Positions 49,957-58,874 are shown, counted from the stretch's first letter. The stretch is DNA of 64,000 bases from Gp1-AA122 sp036378535 (GCA_036378535.1 DASUWH010000069.1:15436-79435), one strand, 5' to 3'. Translations and numbers: made by a program. Notes: generated by a model from the letters alone, not told the origin.

Positions 49957-50877
49957 CTATCCATTTTGGTTTTGCGCTGATTTTTGCGGAAACACTACCG
50001 AGGCTGCTACGGAGATCGCGAGCAAACCGCCTACCGTCGCCAATGCCCATTCCGTAGGAATCGTGTAATAGTGCGACAGCAACATCTTCGCCCCAATGAA
50101 GATAAGAACTGCCGACAATCCATAATGCAGATAATGGAAGATCTCCATCATCTCCGCCAAGGCAAAATACATCGAGCGCAACCCCAGAATGGCGAAAACA
50201 TTCGAGGTGTAGACGATGAATGCGTTCAGTGTAATGGCCAGGATGGCGGGAACTGAATCGACGGCAAACAGGATGTCGGTTGTTTCCACCACCAGCAAAA
50301 CAACGAAAAGAGGGGTCGCATAAAGTCCGCGATCTCGAACGAAGAATTTCCCCTCTACATAATCGGGCGTAATAGGGACCCAGCGGCGAAAGAGTTTCAG
50401 CATCGGATTCTTCTCCGGATGTACCTCCCCGCCTTCGGTCCGCAAAAACTTGAATCCGCTATACACGAGAAATGCGCCAAACAGGTACACGATCCAATCG
50501 AAGCCGCGGATCAGTCCAATCCCAAGAAATATGAACAGCCCGCGCATGATCAAGGCGCCCAGAATCCCCCAAAACAGCACTTTGTGCTGATTTGCGCCAG
50601 ATACTTTGAAATATCGGAAGATCACCAGAAAGACGAAAAGGTTGTCGACGCTCAGCGACAGCTCAATCACATACCCGGTGACGAACTCCAGCGCAGCCGT
50701 GCGGCCGTGCCAGAAGTAGACCAGGACCGCAAAACCCGCAGCCAGGGCGATCCACATGCCCGTCCAGGCGATTGCCTCCCGGAACTTAACCGCATGGGAG
50801 CGGCGATGAAAGACACCGAGGTCCAGGGCCAACATCGCCGCCACAAAAACGTTGAAAAGAATCCAGAAGATGAGCAA
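49957..50877 (-). CDS. TerC/Alx-family membrane protein
   Basis: A 306-residue protein with about nine helices. TerC hallmarks: the acidic motif EFVTGYVIELSLSVDNLFVFLVIF, SGANQHKVLFWGILGALIMRG, and VVLLVVETTDILFAVDSVPAILA, with membrane-embedded Asp and Glu residues that may coordinate Mn2+. Recent work links the family to manganese export during protein metalation. It starts at a TTG (50877) preceded by CGAGGC. I looked for a yybP-ykoY Mn riboswitch upstream and saw none; the upstream 140 bases are a stutter repeat. Confidence 0.92.
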   Translation of the reverse strand: MLIFWILFNVFVAAMLALDLGVFHRRSHAVKFREAIAWTGMWIALAAGFAVLVYFWHGRTAALEFVTGYVIELSLSVDNLFVFLVIFRYFKVSGANQHKVLFWGILGALIMRGLFIFLGIGLIRGFDWIVYLFGAFLVYSGFKFLRTEGGEVHPEKNPMLKLFRRWVPITPDYVEGKFFVRDRGLYATPLFVVLLVVETTDILFAVDSVPAILAITLNAFIVYTSNVFAILGLRSMYFALAEMMEIFHYLHYGLSAVLIFIGAKMLLSHYYTIPTEWALATVGGLLAISVAASVVFPQKSAQNQNG

Positions 50878-50893
50878 GAAGCCTCGTTGGTCC

Positions 50894-51010
50894 TCAGTCT
50901 TCAGTCGGCAGTCGTCAGGAAAGCGTGGCGCACACCTGACGCGTGCCAGTCGGCAAGAAACCGAGCCTGAGCGCCGCTCGAGACTGATGACTCACAGCTA
51001 ACGACTACTA
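50894..51010. repeat. Stutter-arm repeat region upstream of the TerC gene
   Basis: CAGTCTTCAGTCGGCAGTCG (50895-50914) repeats CAGTC three times; facing it, GAGACTGATGACTCACAGC at 50982 and ACGACTACTACTGACAGCTA at 51004 repeat GACT/ACTGA words in the opposite sense. Pairing is less perfect than in the 5.4- and 19.5-kb elements. A CGCACACCTGACGCGTGCC segment lies between. Confidence 0.55.
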
Positions 51011-51017
51011 CTGACAG

Positions 51018-52490
51018 CTACTGCGACCGTCCCCGCTGCCCATTTTCCCACTCCCGCCAGATGCCGAATACCTGCAACTGTTTATCAAGGCCGGTCTCGC
51101 GCAGCGTCTGTTCCACTTGTGCACGATTGAGCCGCCGCCCTATGGCGTTAGGACTATCCGCCAGCGCAAAGGTCAGTGCAGCCGCTTCCGCCACGTGCTT
51201 CTTGAGTTGCGGCAGGTCAACTTTGTCATAAGTGTCGGATTGTGCGTGATAATTAATCAGGTAATTAGCTTCTTCCTGGTTGGCCACAAACGTGGGCACG
51301 CCTTCGAGCATGAAATCAAAATTGTCGGTACCCCACTCGGCATCGGTGGTCACGTTATTAGCTTCGAACTGCTGAAGGGGCGAGAGCAACGGGGTGACGG
51401 CGCTGACCAGGTCCTTGCGACCACCGAGAGAAAACCCGGTGGTCCGTCCCGTGCCGGAATCGAAAATGACTACTCCGGCAGCTTTGTCGAGTTCGGACCG
51501 ATGAGTCGTAACATAGGCGCGCGACCCCACCATCCCCTCTTCTTCGCCGCTAAACAGCGCAAAGCGAATGGTGCGCCGGGGACGCAGGCCCGACGCTTTG
51601 ATCGCCCGAAGCGCCTCCACCACAAGTGCGGCATTGCAGCCGTTGTCGAGTGCGCCTGTGCCCAGTTCCCATGAATCCAGATGCGCGCCCAGCAGCACGA
51701 ACTGATCCGGATGTTCACTCCCGGGAATTTCGGCGATCACATTGGCGGCCGTGATCGGACCGTCAATCTGATTCGGAATGGCTAAATCGGTATACAGCGA
51801 TTGTCCCGAAGCAAGCAGGCGGGCTATCCGACTGCCATCCTCGCGCGCGACCAGCACCATCGGGATGCGATCGATCTCTCCAGCAATCGCGTTTGTATGC
51901 CGGTAAAGCAAATCATTTGGCCGAGTCGATTGAAAAGCGATGGCCAGAGCTTTAGCCTTAACTGCTCGATCCACGATGCCTGGCGCATTCAGGTACTCAG
52001 CAAAGAGATCCTCCCAGGTCTTCATCTCATCGGTGTGGACGAGGAGAACACCACCCTCAATCTGGCCTGCTCTGGCAAAATCATCCGGCGTGCCGTGCCC
52101 GACATCAACCATTCGCACGTGCTGATGCATTGTCAGCGGCGGCGCCCAGGCAATGGAAATTGCATGTACTTCAAATCTCTCGGGAGCAACCACGCCCATC
52201 CGCGTTGCACCCTCGGCCCAGGAATGCGCAATCGGAAACTCTTCCGTGTGCACGTTTTCTCCACCCGCGGCCTTGAACGCGGCCACTCCCCATTCCACTC
52301 CCCGCTGCATCGCCGGTGTGCCCGGCACCCGTCCGCCAACTTCATCGGTCAGGCGTCGCAGGTTGGTCTCGAGCGATGAGGCTTTCAGGCCTTCAGCGAT
52401 GATCCGTTCAGAGTCACTTGAGGTTTGGGAGTGGAGAAGACCAGCCGCGACAACAAGAAAGGCAGTGAATCGCGCCAAGCGTTTAATCAT
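51018..52490 (-). CDS. Exported M28-family metallopeptidase (carboxypeptidase Q-like)
   Basis: A 490-residue exported enzyme with signal peptide LARFTAFLVVAAGLLHSQ. Co-catalytic zinc ligands: His in LLGAHLDSWELG, Asp in GALDNGCNAA (bridging), Glu/Glu in FALFSGEEEGMVG, Asp in TDAEWGTDNFDF and the last His in INYHAQSDTYDKVD. Between about residues 125 and 245 lies a PA-like insert. This is the PGCP/carboxypeptidase Q branch of M28, which removes amino acids from small peptides outside the cytoplasm. It is separated by 139 bases from a second M28-type gene of different branch. Confidence 0.92.
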   Translation of the reverse strand: MIKRLARFTAFLVVAAGLLHSQTSSDSERIIAEGLKASSLETNLRRLTDEVGGRVPGTPAMQRGVEWGVAAFKAAGGENVHTEEFPIAHSWAEGATRMGVVAPERFEVHAISIAWAPPLTMHQHVRMVDVGHGTPDDFARAGQIEGGVLLVHTDEMKTWEDLFAEYLNAPGIVDRAVKAKALAIAFQSTRPNDLLYRHTNAIAGEIDRIPMVLVAREDGSRIARLLASGQSLYTDLAIPNQIDGPITAANVIAEIPGSEHPDQFVLLGAHLDSWELGTGALDNGCNAALVVEALRAIKASGLRPRRTIRFALFSGEEEGMVGSRAYVTTHRSELDKAAGVVIFDSGTGRTTGFSLGGRKDLVSAVTPLLSPLQQFEANNVTTDAEWGTDNFDFMLEGVPTFVANQEEANYLINYHAQSDTYDKVDLPQLKKHVAEAAALTFALADSPNAIGRRLNRAQVEQTLRETGLDKQLQVFGIWREWENGQRGRSQ

Positions 52491-52629
52491 ACCCGCGCAT
52501 TAGAAATGAAAACCGAAAACAAAGTAAAGGCAAGCATTGCCTAGCGCGCCAAGGACGAGCAGGCGAAAAGCGTCCTGACAGCAGGGTCCTGAGGTATGTA
52601 GCTCCTCGCCGCTCCCGGCGGCGCATCGC

Positions 52630-53682
52630 TTAACGAGGTTTTTGTGCCGGCTGCGCGGCCGGAGGCACTGTGCTCATCTTGTCGAGCATCTGCACGGTCT
52701 CGAGAATCACGTCCCCGGCAACCTGCAGGCTCTTAGGGCTGAGTTTGTCCATCGTGTCCTGCGGGGTATGCCAGAAGGCGTTCCCGTAACCATACTGCAG
52801 GTCTATCAGATCGGCTACTGCAACCCCCTTTCGCGCAAAGGGCAGGTGGTCGTCTTCATCGGCGGTATCGCGTCCAAAGAAATGCGACTGATATCCGTAG
52901 CGAGCTGCCGCCTGGTAGATCAGATCCTCCAGCCAGGGAGTCGAATTCTCATCGCGGTCGATGTTGAGATCGGCATCCCCGACCATGTCTTGAAGAAGGA
53001 AGGCTTTGATCTTCGGCAAGGTGCCATTCTTTTGCCATTGATCGGCAATGTGCCGTGTGCCGTACACGCTATCGGTTTCGCTCCATTGCCGCACAGCTTC
53101 TTCGCCGTCGGTGAACAGTAACCAGACGCTGTAGCCGTCCCGTTTCTTGCCGCGAAATTGGTTGGCAAGTTCGAGCAGCAAACCCGTCGAAGAGCCGCCA
53201 TCGTTGGCGCCCACGAAGCCGGTGTTGCGGAGGTAATAGGGAGTGTCGTAATGACCGGCAATCACGATGATCCCATCTTTCGTGCCAGGAAACTTGGCGA
53301 CGATGTTATGGATCGGAAACTTCCCTTCCGGCGTGTCGGCAATGAACGAGTCTTCCTCGACATCGTCCCCTGATAGATGTTTATGGATGTATTCTTCGAG
53401 CTTTTTGTGATTGGCGCTGCCAATCGGCCGCGCGCCGAAGGCGGTTATTTCCTTTGTATACTGGAACGCTCGGCTGGCATCGATTGAGGGAAGCGGAGAG
53501 TTGTCGCTGGTGAACGATGTATCCACCAGCGCTTGAGCAGGCGCGACGGAATTGGCAGGACTAGCCTTTTGCACTCCGGGATCGATCGTTTTCTGCTGAC
53601 TACAAGCGTTGCCAGGCAAGACTGCGACTGCCGCTACGAGCGCAAGCAGCAACCGGCTACTTGCTACCCCAATCGTCTGCAT
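52630..53682 (-). CDS. M28-family lipoprotein, glutaminyl cyclase-like
   Basis: A 350-residue protein whose ATG at 53682 gives a lipoprotein signal (SRLLLALVAAVAVLPGNAC). Zinc-site motifs: GHYDTPY, GANDGGSSTGLLLELA, FTDGEEA, LQDMVGDADLNID and the His in FWHTPQDTMDKLSP. The single-zinc arrangement and FWHTxxDTMDKLS are characteristic of glutaminyl-peptide cyclotransferases and related M28 enzymes, so it may form N-terminal pyroglutamate on exported proteins rather than cleave peptides. The gene starts four bases after the tatC stop and belongs to the tatA-tatC operon. Confidence 0.88.
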   Translation of the reverse strand: MQTIGVASSRLLLALVAAVAVLPGNACSQQKTIDPGVQKASPANSVAPAQALVDTSFTSDNSPLPSIDASRAFQYTKEITAFGARPIGSANHKKLEEYIHKHLSGDDVEEDSFIADTPEGKFPIHNIVAKFPGTKDGIIVIAGHYDTPYYLRNTGFVGANDGGSSTGLLLELANQFRGKKRDGYSVWLLFTDGEEAVRQWSETDSVYGTRHIADQWQKNGTLPKIKAFLLQDMVGDADLNIDRDENSTPWLEDLIYQAAARYGYQSHFFGRDTADEDDHLPFARKGVAVADLIDLQYGYGNAFWHTPQDTMDKLSPKSLQVAGDVILETVQMLDKMSTVPPAAQPAQKPR

Positions 53683-53686
53683 GCGG

Positions 53687-54490
53687 TTATTTCCCTTGTT
53701 TTTCTCTGCGCGCTCGCCGCTGCGCTGGGTGCACCATCCACGCAATACCAATGCTCAACGCATATAGTCCCACCATGGGGGCGGCAAAAATGCACATGTT
53801 CAGGATGTCCGTAGTCGGTGTAACGATGGCTGCAATGATGAAAATGATCAGGATGGAATAGCGGAAATTCCGCCACATGAAGCTGGCGCTGATAATGCCC
53901 ATCAACGACAGAAAGAAGACCAGGATCGGCAGCTCGAAAATCAGGCCCATGCCGATGATGATGGTTAGAAAAAGATCGGTGTACTCCCCAATCGTGATCA
54001 TCGGCTGAAACTGTTTGCCATAGCTGATCAAGAAGTCCAGCGCCGCCGGATAAACGATCTTGTACCCAAAAATCCCGCCCGACAGGAACAGCGCCACCGT
54101 CGAGAACATGAAGGGAAACACATAGCGCTTTTCGTGGCGATAAAGTCCCGGGGAAATAAAAAGCCAAACCTGGTAGAGAACGAACGGCGAGGTCACGAAC
54201 AGCCCCGCCAGCGCCGCCACTTTCAGATACAGATTGAACGGTTCGGTGGGATTCAGGTAAACGAGTTTCTCCGACATGCCGTTGTTGCGTAAGGCGGTCA
54301 TGATCGGCGCCTGCATGATGCCGTAGATCCTCTCCGCGTAAGCCCAGCAGGCGAAGAAGCCCACGGCCACGGCAATGAGGCAATAGATAATGCGGCGCCG
54401 CAGTTCCTCGAGGTGCTCGAGGAAGCTCATCGCCGGCATTTCGTCTTTAGCTTTCCCGGAGGGTGGAACGGTTGCAGCAATTTCAGGCAT
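53687..54490 (-). CDS. tatC: Sec-independent translocase subunit TatC
   Basis: A 267-residue protein with six helices. The N-terminal MSFLEHLEELRRRI and the LYLKVAALAGLFVTSPFVLYQVWLFISPGLYRHEKRY loop contain the twin-arginine signal-binding residues, and FELPILVFFLSLMGI closes the conserved core. TatC recognises twin-arginine signal peptides; in this window the sulfite dehydrogenase is one such client. A hydrophilic leader of 20 residues precedes the core. Overlaps tatA by eight bases; the ATG is placed by the MPEIAATV start. Confidence 0.96.
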   Translation of the reverse strand: MPEIAATVPPSGKAKDEMPAMSFLEHLEELRRRIIYCLIAVAVGFFACWAYAERIYGIMQAPIMTALRNNGMSEKLVYLNPTEPFNLYLKVAALAGLFVTSPFVLYQVWLFISPGLYRHEKRYVFPFMFSTVALFLSGGIFGYKIVYPAALDFLISYGKQFQPMITIGEYTDLFLTIIIGMGLIFELPILVFFLSLMGIISASFMWRNFRYSILIIFIIAAIVTPTTDILNMCIFAAPMVGLYALSIGIAWMVHPAQRRARREKQGK

Positions 54491-54800
54491 CGGGGGCTGC
54501 CTTCGATTTCACTTCCGCAGCTTCGGGAGCAGGATCGGGTACATCCACCAGCGTGCCGCTCGGCACGGTTTCTTCCGTTCTGCGAAGCGGCGGCAGGATT
54601 TCCGGAGCGCGTACCTCGACGTCGAGGTTGTTGATCTCGGATTCGATCTGCGCCTTGAATTCGTTGCTGGCGCGCTTGAACTCATTCAGCGCCTTCCCGA
54701 TCTGGCGCCCGATCTCCGGCAACTTCTTCGGCCCAAAGATGATAAGGGCCAAAAAGAAGATGAAGATCATCTCTGAGAAGCCGAGATTCATGGTTTCCAT
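54483..54800 (-). CDS. tatA: Twin-arginine translocase subunit TatA/TatB
   Basis: A 105-residue protein with one short helix at the N-terminus (GFSEMIFIFFLALIIFGPKKLPEIGRQIGKAL), the FGPKKLPE hinge of TatA/TatB and a charged amphipathic helix, then a Pro/Ala/Glu-rich tail. There is only one such gene next to tatC, so it may serve both the TatA and TatB roles as in minimal Tat systems, unless others lie elsewhere. ATGs at 54791, 54800 and 54803 are all close; the true start is among them. TatA forms the protein-conducting assembly with tatC downstream. Confidence 0.92.
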   Translation of the reverse strand: METMNLGFSEMIFIFFLALIIFGPKKLPEIGRQIGKALNEFKRASNEFKAQIESEINNLDVEVRAPEILPPLRRTEETVPSGTLVDVPDPAPEAAEVKSKAAPDA

Positions 54801-54837
54801 CATACTGCCAGCCCTGTCCCGCAGCAATGCACCGCCC

Positions 54838-55091
54838 AGTAGTCAGGAGTCGGTAGTCAGCAATTTCGGAGAAGAGCCGCAAACATCGGGAAATCGCCCA
54901 ACTGGGTGATTGGGCCGTGCTCTCAGTCCAAGGAATGCTAGCTTCCCAGATTCGCAGGTAAAGGCCATCCCACAATTCAAGTTGTTGTAATTTTCACCGG
55001 CATTTACGCCGATCGCCCGATTACCTGATCGCCAGGGCGATCCGATGATGCCTGGGTTGTCGCCGTACTGACTACTGACCACTGACTACTT
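54838..55091. repeat. Stutter-arm inverted repeat between tatA and ctpA
   Basis: The arm at 54838-54860 (AGTAGTCAGGAGTCGGTAGT...) is mirrored, with about five mismatches, at 55067-55091 (TACTGACTACTGACCACTGA...). Each arm repeats TAGTCAG two or three times. The 206 bases between the arms hold no recognisable gene. It fills most of the 463-base divergent gap between tatA and the S41 protease gene. Confidence 0.78.
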
Positions 55092-55194
55092 TTCTTTCGA
55101 CCCCAGGGCCGAGTTGCGGCATCTTATAGCAAGACGGACGCTTACCCCTGAGGTTACCGAAGGGACGCCCGTCAGGCTCCGATCTTTACGTGCA

Positions 55195-55203
55195 TGCTAT
55201 ACT
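55195..55203 (+). promoter_or_regulatory. Possible extended -10 promoter of the S41 protease gene
   Basis: TGCTATACT is an extended -10 box (TGn plus TATACT) 61 bases upstream of the ATG; the -35 region is weak, as allowed for extended -10 promoters. The rest of 55092-55190 holds nothing I recognise. Confidence 0.4.
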
Positions 55204-55263
55204 GACCCGAGGACCTGCCTATTCGGGTGAGGTTTATCGCGTCCTAACCGAAGGAAACAACAG

Positions 55264-56862
55264 ATGGTTCGTAGTTCTCGTCGCACTCTCCTCCTTGTAG
55301 TCTTCGTTCTTTTGGCTTGCGGCTTTCTGGGAATGCTCTTCGCGCAGAAGAGCGGCCCTGCGGCCCTGCCCAACGGCGACTCCGATGTTCGTGACAGCCT
55401 GAAGACTTTTACCCAGGTTTACGACATCGTCGAACAGAACTACGCCGAACCGGTGAATCCCGACAAGGCGATTTATAACGGCGCTATCCCGGGCATGCTC
55501 CATGCTCTGGACCCGCATTCGAATTTTTTCGATCCTAAGTCCTACTCCCTGCTCCGCGAAGAGCAGCGTGGCAAGTACTACGGGGTCGGCATGACGGTTG
55601 GCCCGCGCAACAACAAGGTAATCGTCATTGCCCCCTTTGCCGGAAGTCCCGCGTACCGGGCCGGTATTCGCCCCGGGGACGTGATCGCCGCCGTCGACGG
55701 CAAGGCCACCGACAATATGAGCACGTCCGATGTTGCTGACCTGCTCAAAGGACCCAAGGGCACCAACGTCCGCATCACCGTGCTGCGCGAAGGTTCTGAG
55801 AAGCCGCTCGAGTTCAACATCATTCGCGACGAAATTCCCCGTAACAGCGTCGACCTGGCCTTCCTGATCAGGCCCGGCATTGGCTACATTCACGTCACTG
55901 GCTTCCAGGAGACGACTGAGCACGAAGTCGCCGATGCGCTGGATAAATTCGGTGACCTGAAAGGTTTGATCCTTGATCTCCGCCAGAACCCCGGCGGCCT
56001 GCTCAATGAAGGCGTCGGCGTTGCCGATAAGTTCCTCCGCAAAGGCCAGTTGATTGTGTCCCATCATGGCCGCGCATCGCAGGAAAAGCGATATGTCGCC
56101 ACCAAGGGCAATGCCGGCAAGGAATATCCGCTGGTCGTCCTGGTTAACCGGGGCACAGCTTCAGCGGCAGAAATCGTTGCAGGTGCGATTCAGGATCATG
56201 ATCGCGGCCTGATTGCCGGCGAGACCACCTTCGGCAAAGGCCTGGTTCAGACCGTCTACCCGCTTTCAGAAAACACCGGTCTGGCCCTGACCACCGCCAA
56301 GTACTACACCCCGAGCGGACGTCTGATCCAGCGCGATTACACGGGTATGTCGCTGTATGACTACTACTACAACCGCGATTCGGAGGAGAATGCCTCGAAT
56401 CACGAAGTCAAGCTGACCGATAGCGGCCGCACCGTTTATGGCGGCGGCGGCATTACGCCGGACGTCAAGATTCCGCCTCAAAAAACCGATGCTTTCGAGG
56501 ATTCGCTCTTGCAACACTACGCTTTCTTCAACTTCGCCAAGCACTATGCGAATACGCACCAGGTGACCAAGAGCTTCGAAGTCGATGATGCCGTGATGCA
56601 GGAGTTCCGCAAGTTCCTCGACCAGGAGAAGGTTCCTTTCACCGAGCAGGAACTGGCGCAGGATAATGAATGGATCCGCTCCACTATCAAGAGCGAGATT
56701 TTCATCGATGCGTTCGGCCAGGAAGAAGGTCTCAAGGTGCACGCGGAAACCGATCCTGAGGTCCTGAAAGGCTTGGAACTGCTTCCCCAAGCCAAGCAGT
56801 TGGCTGACAACGCCAAGAAGATCATCGCTGAGCGCGGTACTGCAACCCGCCTGAGCCGCTAA
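55264..56862 (+). CDS. C-terminal processing protease (S41, CtpA-type)
   Basis: A 532-residue periplasmic protease with an N-terminal anchor helix (TLLLVVFVLLACGFLGMLF). The PDZ domain (about 105-185) contains YYGVGMTVGPRNNKVIVIAPFAGSPAYRAGIRPGDVI; the peptidase domain has catalytic Ser300 in RGTASAAEIVAGA and Lys325 in TTFGKGLVQT, the Ser/Lys dyad of S41. A C-terminal helical region (about 420-532) is longer than in minimal CtpA. Such proteases degrade or process periplasmic and membrane proteins from the C-terminus. GAAGGAAACAACAG precedes the ATG. Probable extended -10 promoter at 55195. Confidence 0.93.
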   Translation: MVRSSRRTLLLVVFVLLACGFLGMLFAQKSGPAALPNGDSDVRDSLKTFTQVYDIVEQNYAEPVNPDKAIYNGAIPGMLHALDPHSNFFDPKSYSLLREEQRGKYYGVGMTVGPRNNKVIVIAPFAGSPAYRAGIRPGDVIAAVDGKATDNMSTSDVADLLKGPKGTNVRITVLREGSEKPLEFNIIRDEIPRNSVDLAFLIRPGIGYIHVTGFQETTEHEVADALDKFGDLKGLILDLRQNPGGLLNEGVGVADKFLRKGQLIVSHHGRASQEKRYVATKGNAGKEYPLVVLVNRGTASAAEIVAGAIQDHDRGLIAGETTFGKGLVQTVYPLSENTGLALTTAKYYTPSGRLIQRDYTGMSLYDYYYNRDSEENASNHEVKLTDSGRTVYGGGGITPDVKIPPQKTDAFEDSLLQHYAFFNFAKHYANTHQVTKSFEVDDAVMQEFRKFLDQEKVPFTEQELAQDNEWIRSTIKSEIFIDAFGQEEGLKVHAETDPEVLKGLELLPQAKQLADNAKKIIAERGTATRLSR

Positions 56863-56872
56863 GCCACGAATC

Positions 56873-56936
56873 GGTCTCAGGCGCCCGGTCTCAGGTCTTA
56901 AGAAATGCACGATCCTGAAACCTGTGCCCTGAGACC
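56873..56936. repeat. Stutter-arm inverted repeat built on GGTCTCAGG
   Basis: GGTCTCAGGCGCCCGGTCTC... (56873-56895) faces CCTGAAACCTGTGCCCTGAG... (56914-56936); the arms pair with about five mismatches over 23 bases and each is a double copy of GGTCTCAGG. Further GCCTGGGACCTG copies follow. It begins 10 bases after the protease stop codon and could end that transcript. Confidence 0.78.
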
Positions 56937-57149
56937 CGAAACATAACGCCTGGGACCTGTCCAATTCGTTGACTTACCCCGGATCGTGTGTGAGAATCCA
57001 CCCATAAAGCGCGAGCCACGCGTCTGAATTCCTTTGAACTGCGCAGTGTCTTTTTGGAAATCCCTTAGCTCACCCGTGCTAGTGATGAAGATGAGCAAGC
57101 GTTCTCATGCCTGCTGCAGCGCGGCCGGCCACAGCGCCTCCGGACAGGC

Positions 57150-57686
57150 ATGCTGAAGGAGTCAATTCTGGTGCTGACCGGAATCGTAGCCCTGATCGCG
57201 GGCATAACCGATTGGCGCTGGCGGCGCATTCCAAACTGGCTCACGGTTCCCGCCGCCGCCCTTGGCCTCGCGGTGAATTCGATGGCCTATGGTTGGACAG
57301 GCCTTAAATCCGCTGCCGCTGGCCTCGGGATGGGGCTGCTGCTGCTCTTTCCTTTCGTTCTGCTGCGGGCCCTGGGCGCGGGCGATTGGAAGTTGGCAGG
57401 AGCATTAGGGGCGCTGCTGGGCGTCCACAAACTCCTTGTGGTCCTGGCCGGCGCTGTGCTCATTGCGGGAGTCATGGCGCTGGTCCTGGTTATCTACAAG
57501 CGCCGTTTTATAGAAACTATGCGCAACATGGGTCGCCTCCTGTTTGCCCTCGCTACCGGCCATCCCGGAGTTCGCTCCGTGTCGCTCGATAACCCGGCTT
57601 CATTGAAGGTGCCTTTCGGCGTGGCCGTGGCTTTGGCCGCGATTTTGTTCGTGGGCAGCCATTTTGCCCTGCGGTGGTCGGCGTGA
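57150..57686 (+). CDS. Prepilin peptidase (CpaA/TadV-type, A24)
   Basis: A 178-residue membrane protein with about six helices. The two active-site aspartates of the A24 family are visible in ITDWRWRRIPNWLT and GAGDWKLAGALG (the GxGD motif). The small size and absence of the methyltransferase domain put it in the CpaA/TadV branch that cleaves Flp-type prepilins. It opens a partial Tad cluster: two TadE-like genes and a TadG-like gene follow on the same strand. The ATG at 57150 lacks a clear ribosome binding site. Confidence 0.85.
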   Translation: MLKESILVLTGIVALIAGITDWRWRRIPNWLTVPAAALGLAVNSMAYGWTGLKSAAAGLGMGLLLLFPFVLLRALGAGDWKLAGALGALLGVHKLLVVLAGAVLIAGVMALVLVIYKRRFIETMRNMGRLLFALATGHPGVRSVSLDNPASLKVPFGVAVALAAILFVGSHFALRWSA

Positions 57687-57690
57687 CGTC

Positions 57691-58248
57691 ATGAAGAAGT
57701 TATTAAATTTCGTAGCCGATTGCGACGCCCAGGAAGTAGCGGAACTGGCTGTCGTGTTGCCCATTCTGCTGTCGCTGATTTTCGGTGTTTTTTCCTTCGC
57801 GCGGGCCTACAACATCTACTCCACCATAACGCGCGCGGCGCAGGCAGGAGCAAGGGTCGCAGTCGCTCCCATATGCACGACCTGCACGCAGTCCTGCCCG
57901 TGGGGAACCACAGCCTATCCATGTGACACCACTGTCACACAGGCTGTGAAGGATGCTATGAAGGCGTCACACTTGGACGTCACGAAGATCGCGCAGCCTT
58001 CCCCTTTGCCAAATCCGTCCGCTTGTCCCGACCCGAACTTAGCCAAGAGTTGTGCTGCTGCCAGTGATGGCTCGAACGTCTATATTTGCCGCAATGTAGC
58101 CCTGAACACGACCACAACCAATACTGCCCTGCAGACCTGCGGTACCATTGTGAGCTTTCAGTATCCATACGAATTTATTCCAGTTCCCTTTTACACGGTC
58201 GGCACGGTTTCTATTCCCGCCGTGGCGCAAGCCCGAGTGGAGTATTAG
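57691..58248 (+). CDS. TadE-like minor pseudopilin
   Basis: A 185-residue TadE-type protein: a short cytoplasmic leader ending in the conserved E at AQEVAELAVVLPILLSLIFGVFSFARAYNIYSTITRAAQAGARVA, the single TadE helix, then a Cys-rich extracellular part (ICTTCTQSCPWG, about eight cysteines) ending in beta strands. TadE proteins are processed like pilins and contribute to Flp pilus assembly. The ATG at 57691 lies four bases after the prepilin peptidase stop. The cysteines suggest disulfides in the secreted part. Confidence 0.85.
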   Translation: MKKLLNFVADCDAQEVAELAVVLPILLSLIFGVFSFARAYNIYSTITRAAQAGARVAVAPICTTCTQSCPWGTTAYPCDTTVTQAVKDAMKASHLDVTKIAQPSPLPNPSACPDPNLAKSCAAASDGSNVYICRNVALNTTTTNTALQTCGTIVSFQYPYEFIPVPFYTVGTVSIPAVAQARVEY

Positions 58249-58253
58249 AAGTA

Positions 58254-58874
58254 ATGCCAGGCTCGAACACCAAGCGAACAAATCGGGTTTGGTCGCGAGT
58301 CTGCCAACTCTGGCAGGCCAACGAGGGCGCGCAGATCGCCGAATTGGCAGTCAGTCTTCCGCTGCTCGCACTCTTGTTTGTTGCCACCTACGATGTAGGG
58401 CAAGCTTTCAATGTTAAACAGAAGCTGGTGGCGGCGACCCGCGAGGCCGCCCGCTTCGCCGCCAATCAGAGTACGAGCGACTTGACCAACTCTGCTTCCG
58501 GAAACTGCAACGCGCCCGCATCGATCTGCGCCGTGCGCGATCTCATTCATTCCTATCTCCTGGCCGCCGATCTGAACGACTGTGGTTTGGCAAGCACCAA
58601 CGCTAAGGCGACCACGACATGGCAGTTCGAGTTCGATGCGTCTTCCTCGAGTTGTGGCACAGGTAACAAATTTATTGTGATTATCAATCGCCAGTTCACA
58701 TATTCGACGACCAGCACGAGTTCAGGTGGTAATGTGACCGTAACGGTCGAGGCTACACAGGTGACAATGAGTTACCCCTACCAGTGGCAATTCAATCGAA
58801 TGATTCAGATTTTGGGTACAAATTTAGCTGTGAGTCCCATACCGACCAGTGCCGTAATGCAGAATATGAACTGA
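58254..58874 (+). CDS. Second TadE-like pseudopilin
   Basis: A 206-residue protein of the same family: NEGAQIAELAVSLPLLALLFVATYDVGQAFNVKQKLVAATREAARFAANQ holds the pilin-like helix with the conserved Glu. A long Ser/Thr/Cys-containing extracellular domain follows (three or four cysteines). It begins five bases after the preceding stop. Two tadE-like genes in a row followed by a TadG-like gene is a common Tad arrangement. Confidence 0.85.
   Translation: MPGSNTKRTNRVWSRVCQLWQANEGAQIAELAVSLPLLALLFVATYDVGQAFNVKQKLVAATREAARFAANQSTSDLTNSASGNCNAPASICAVRDLIHSYLLAADLNDCGLASTNAKATTTWQFEFDASSSSCGTGNKFIVIINRQFTYSTTSTSSGGNVTVTVEATQVTMSYPYQWQFNRMIQILGTNLAVSPIPTSAVMQNMN

Noticed and set aside
50878..51017. 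A yybP-ykoY manganese riboswitch upstream of the TerC gene.
   Set aside because: None of the conserved loop sequences are visible; the region is a stutter repeat.
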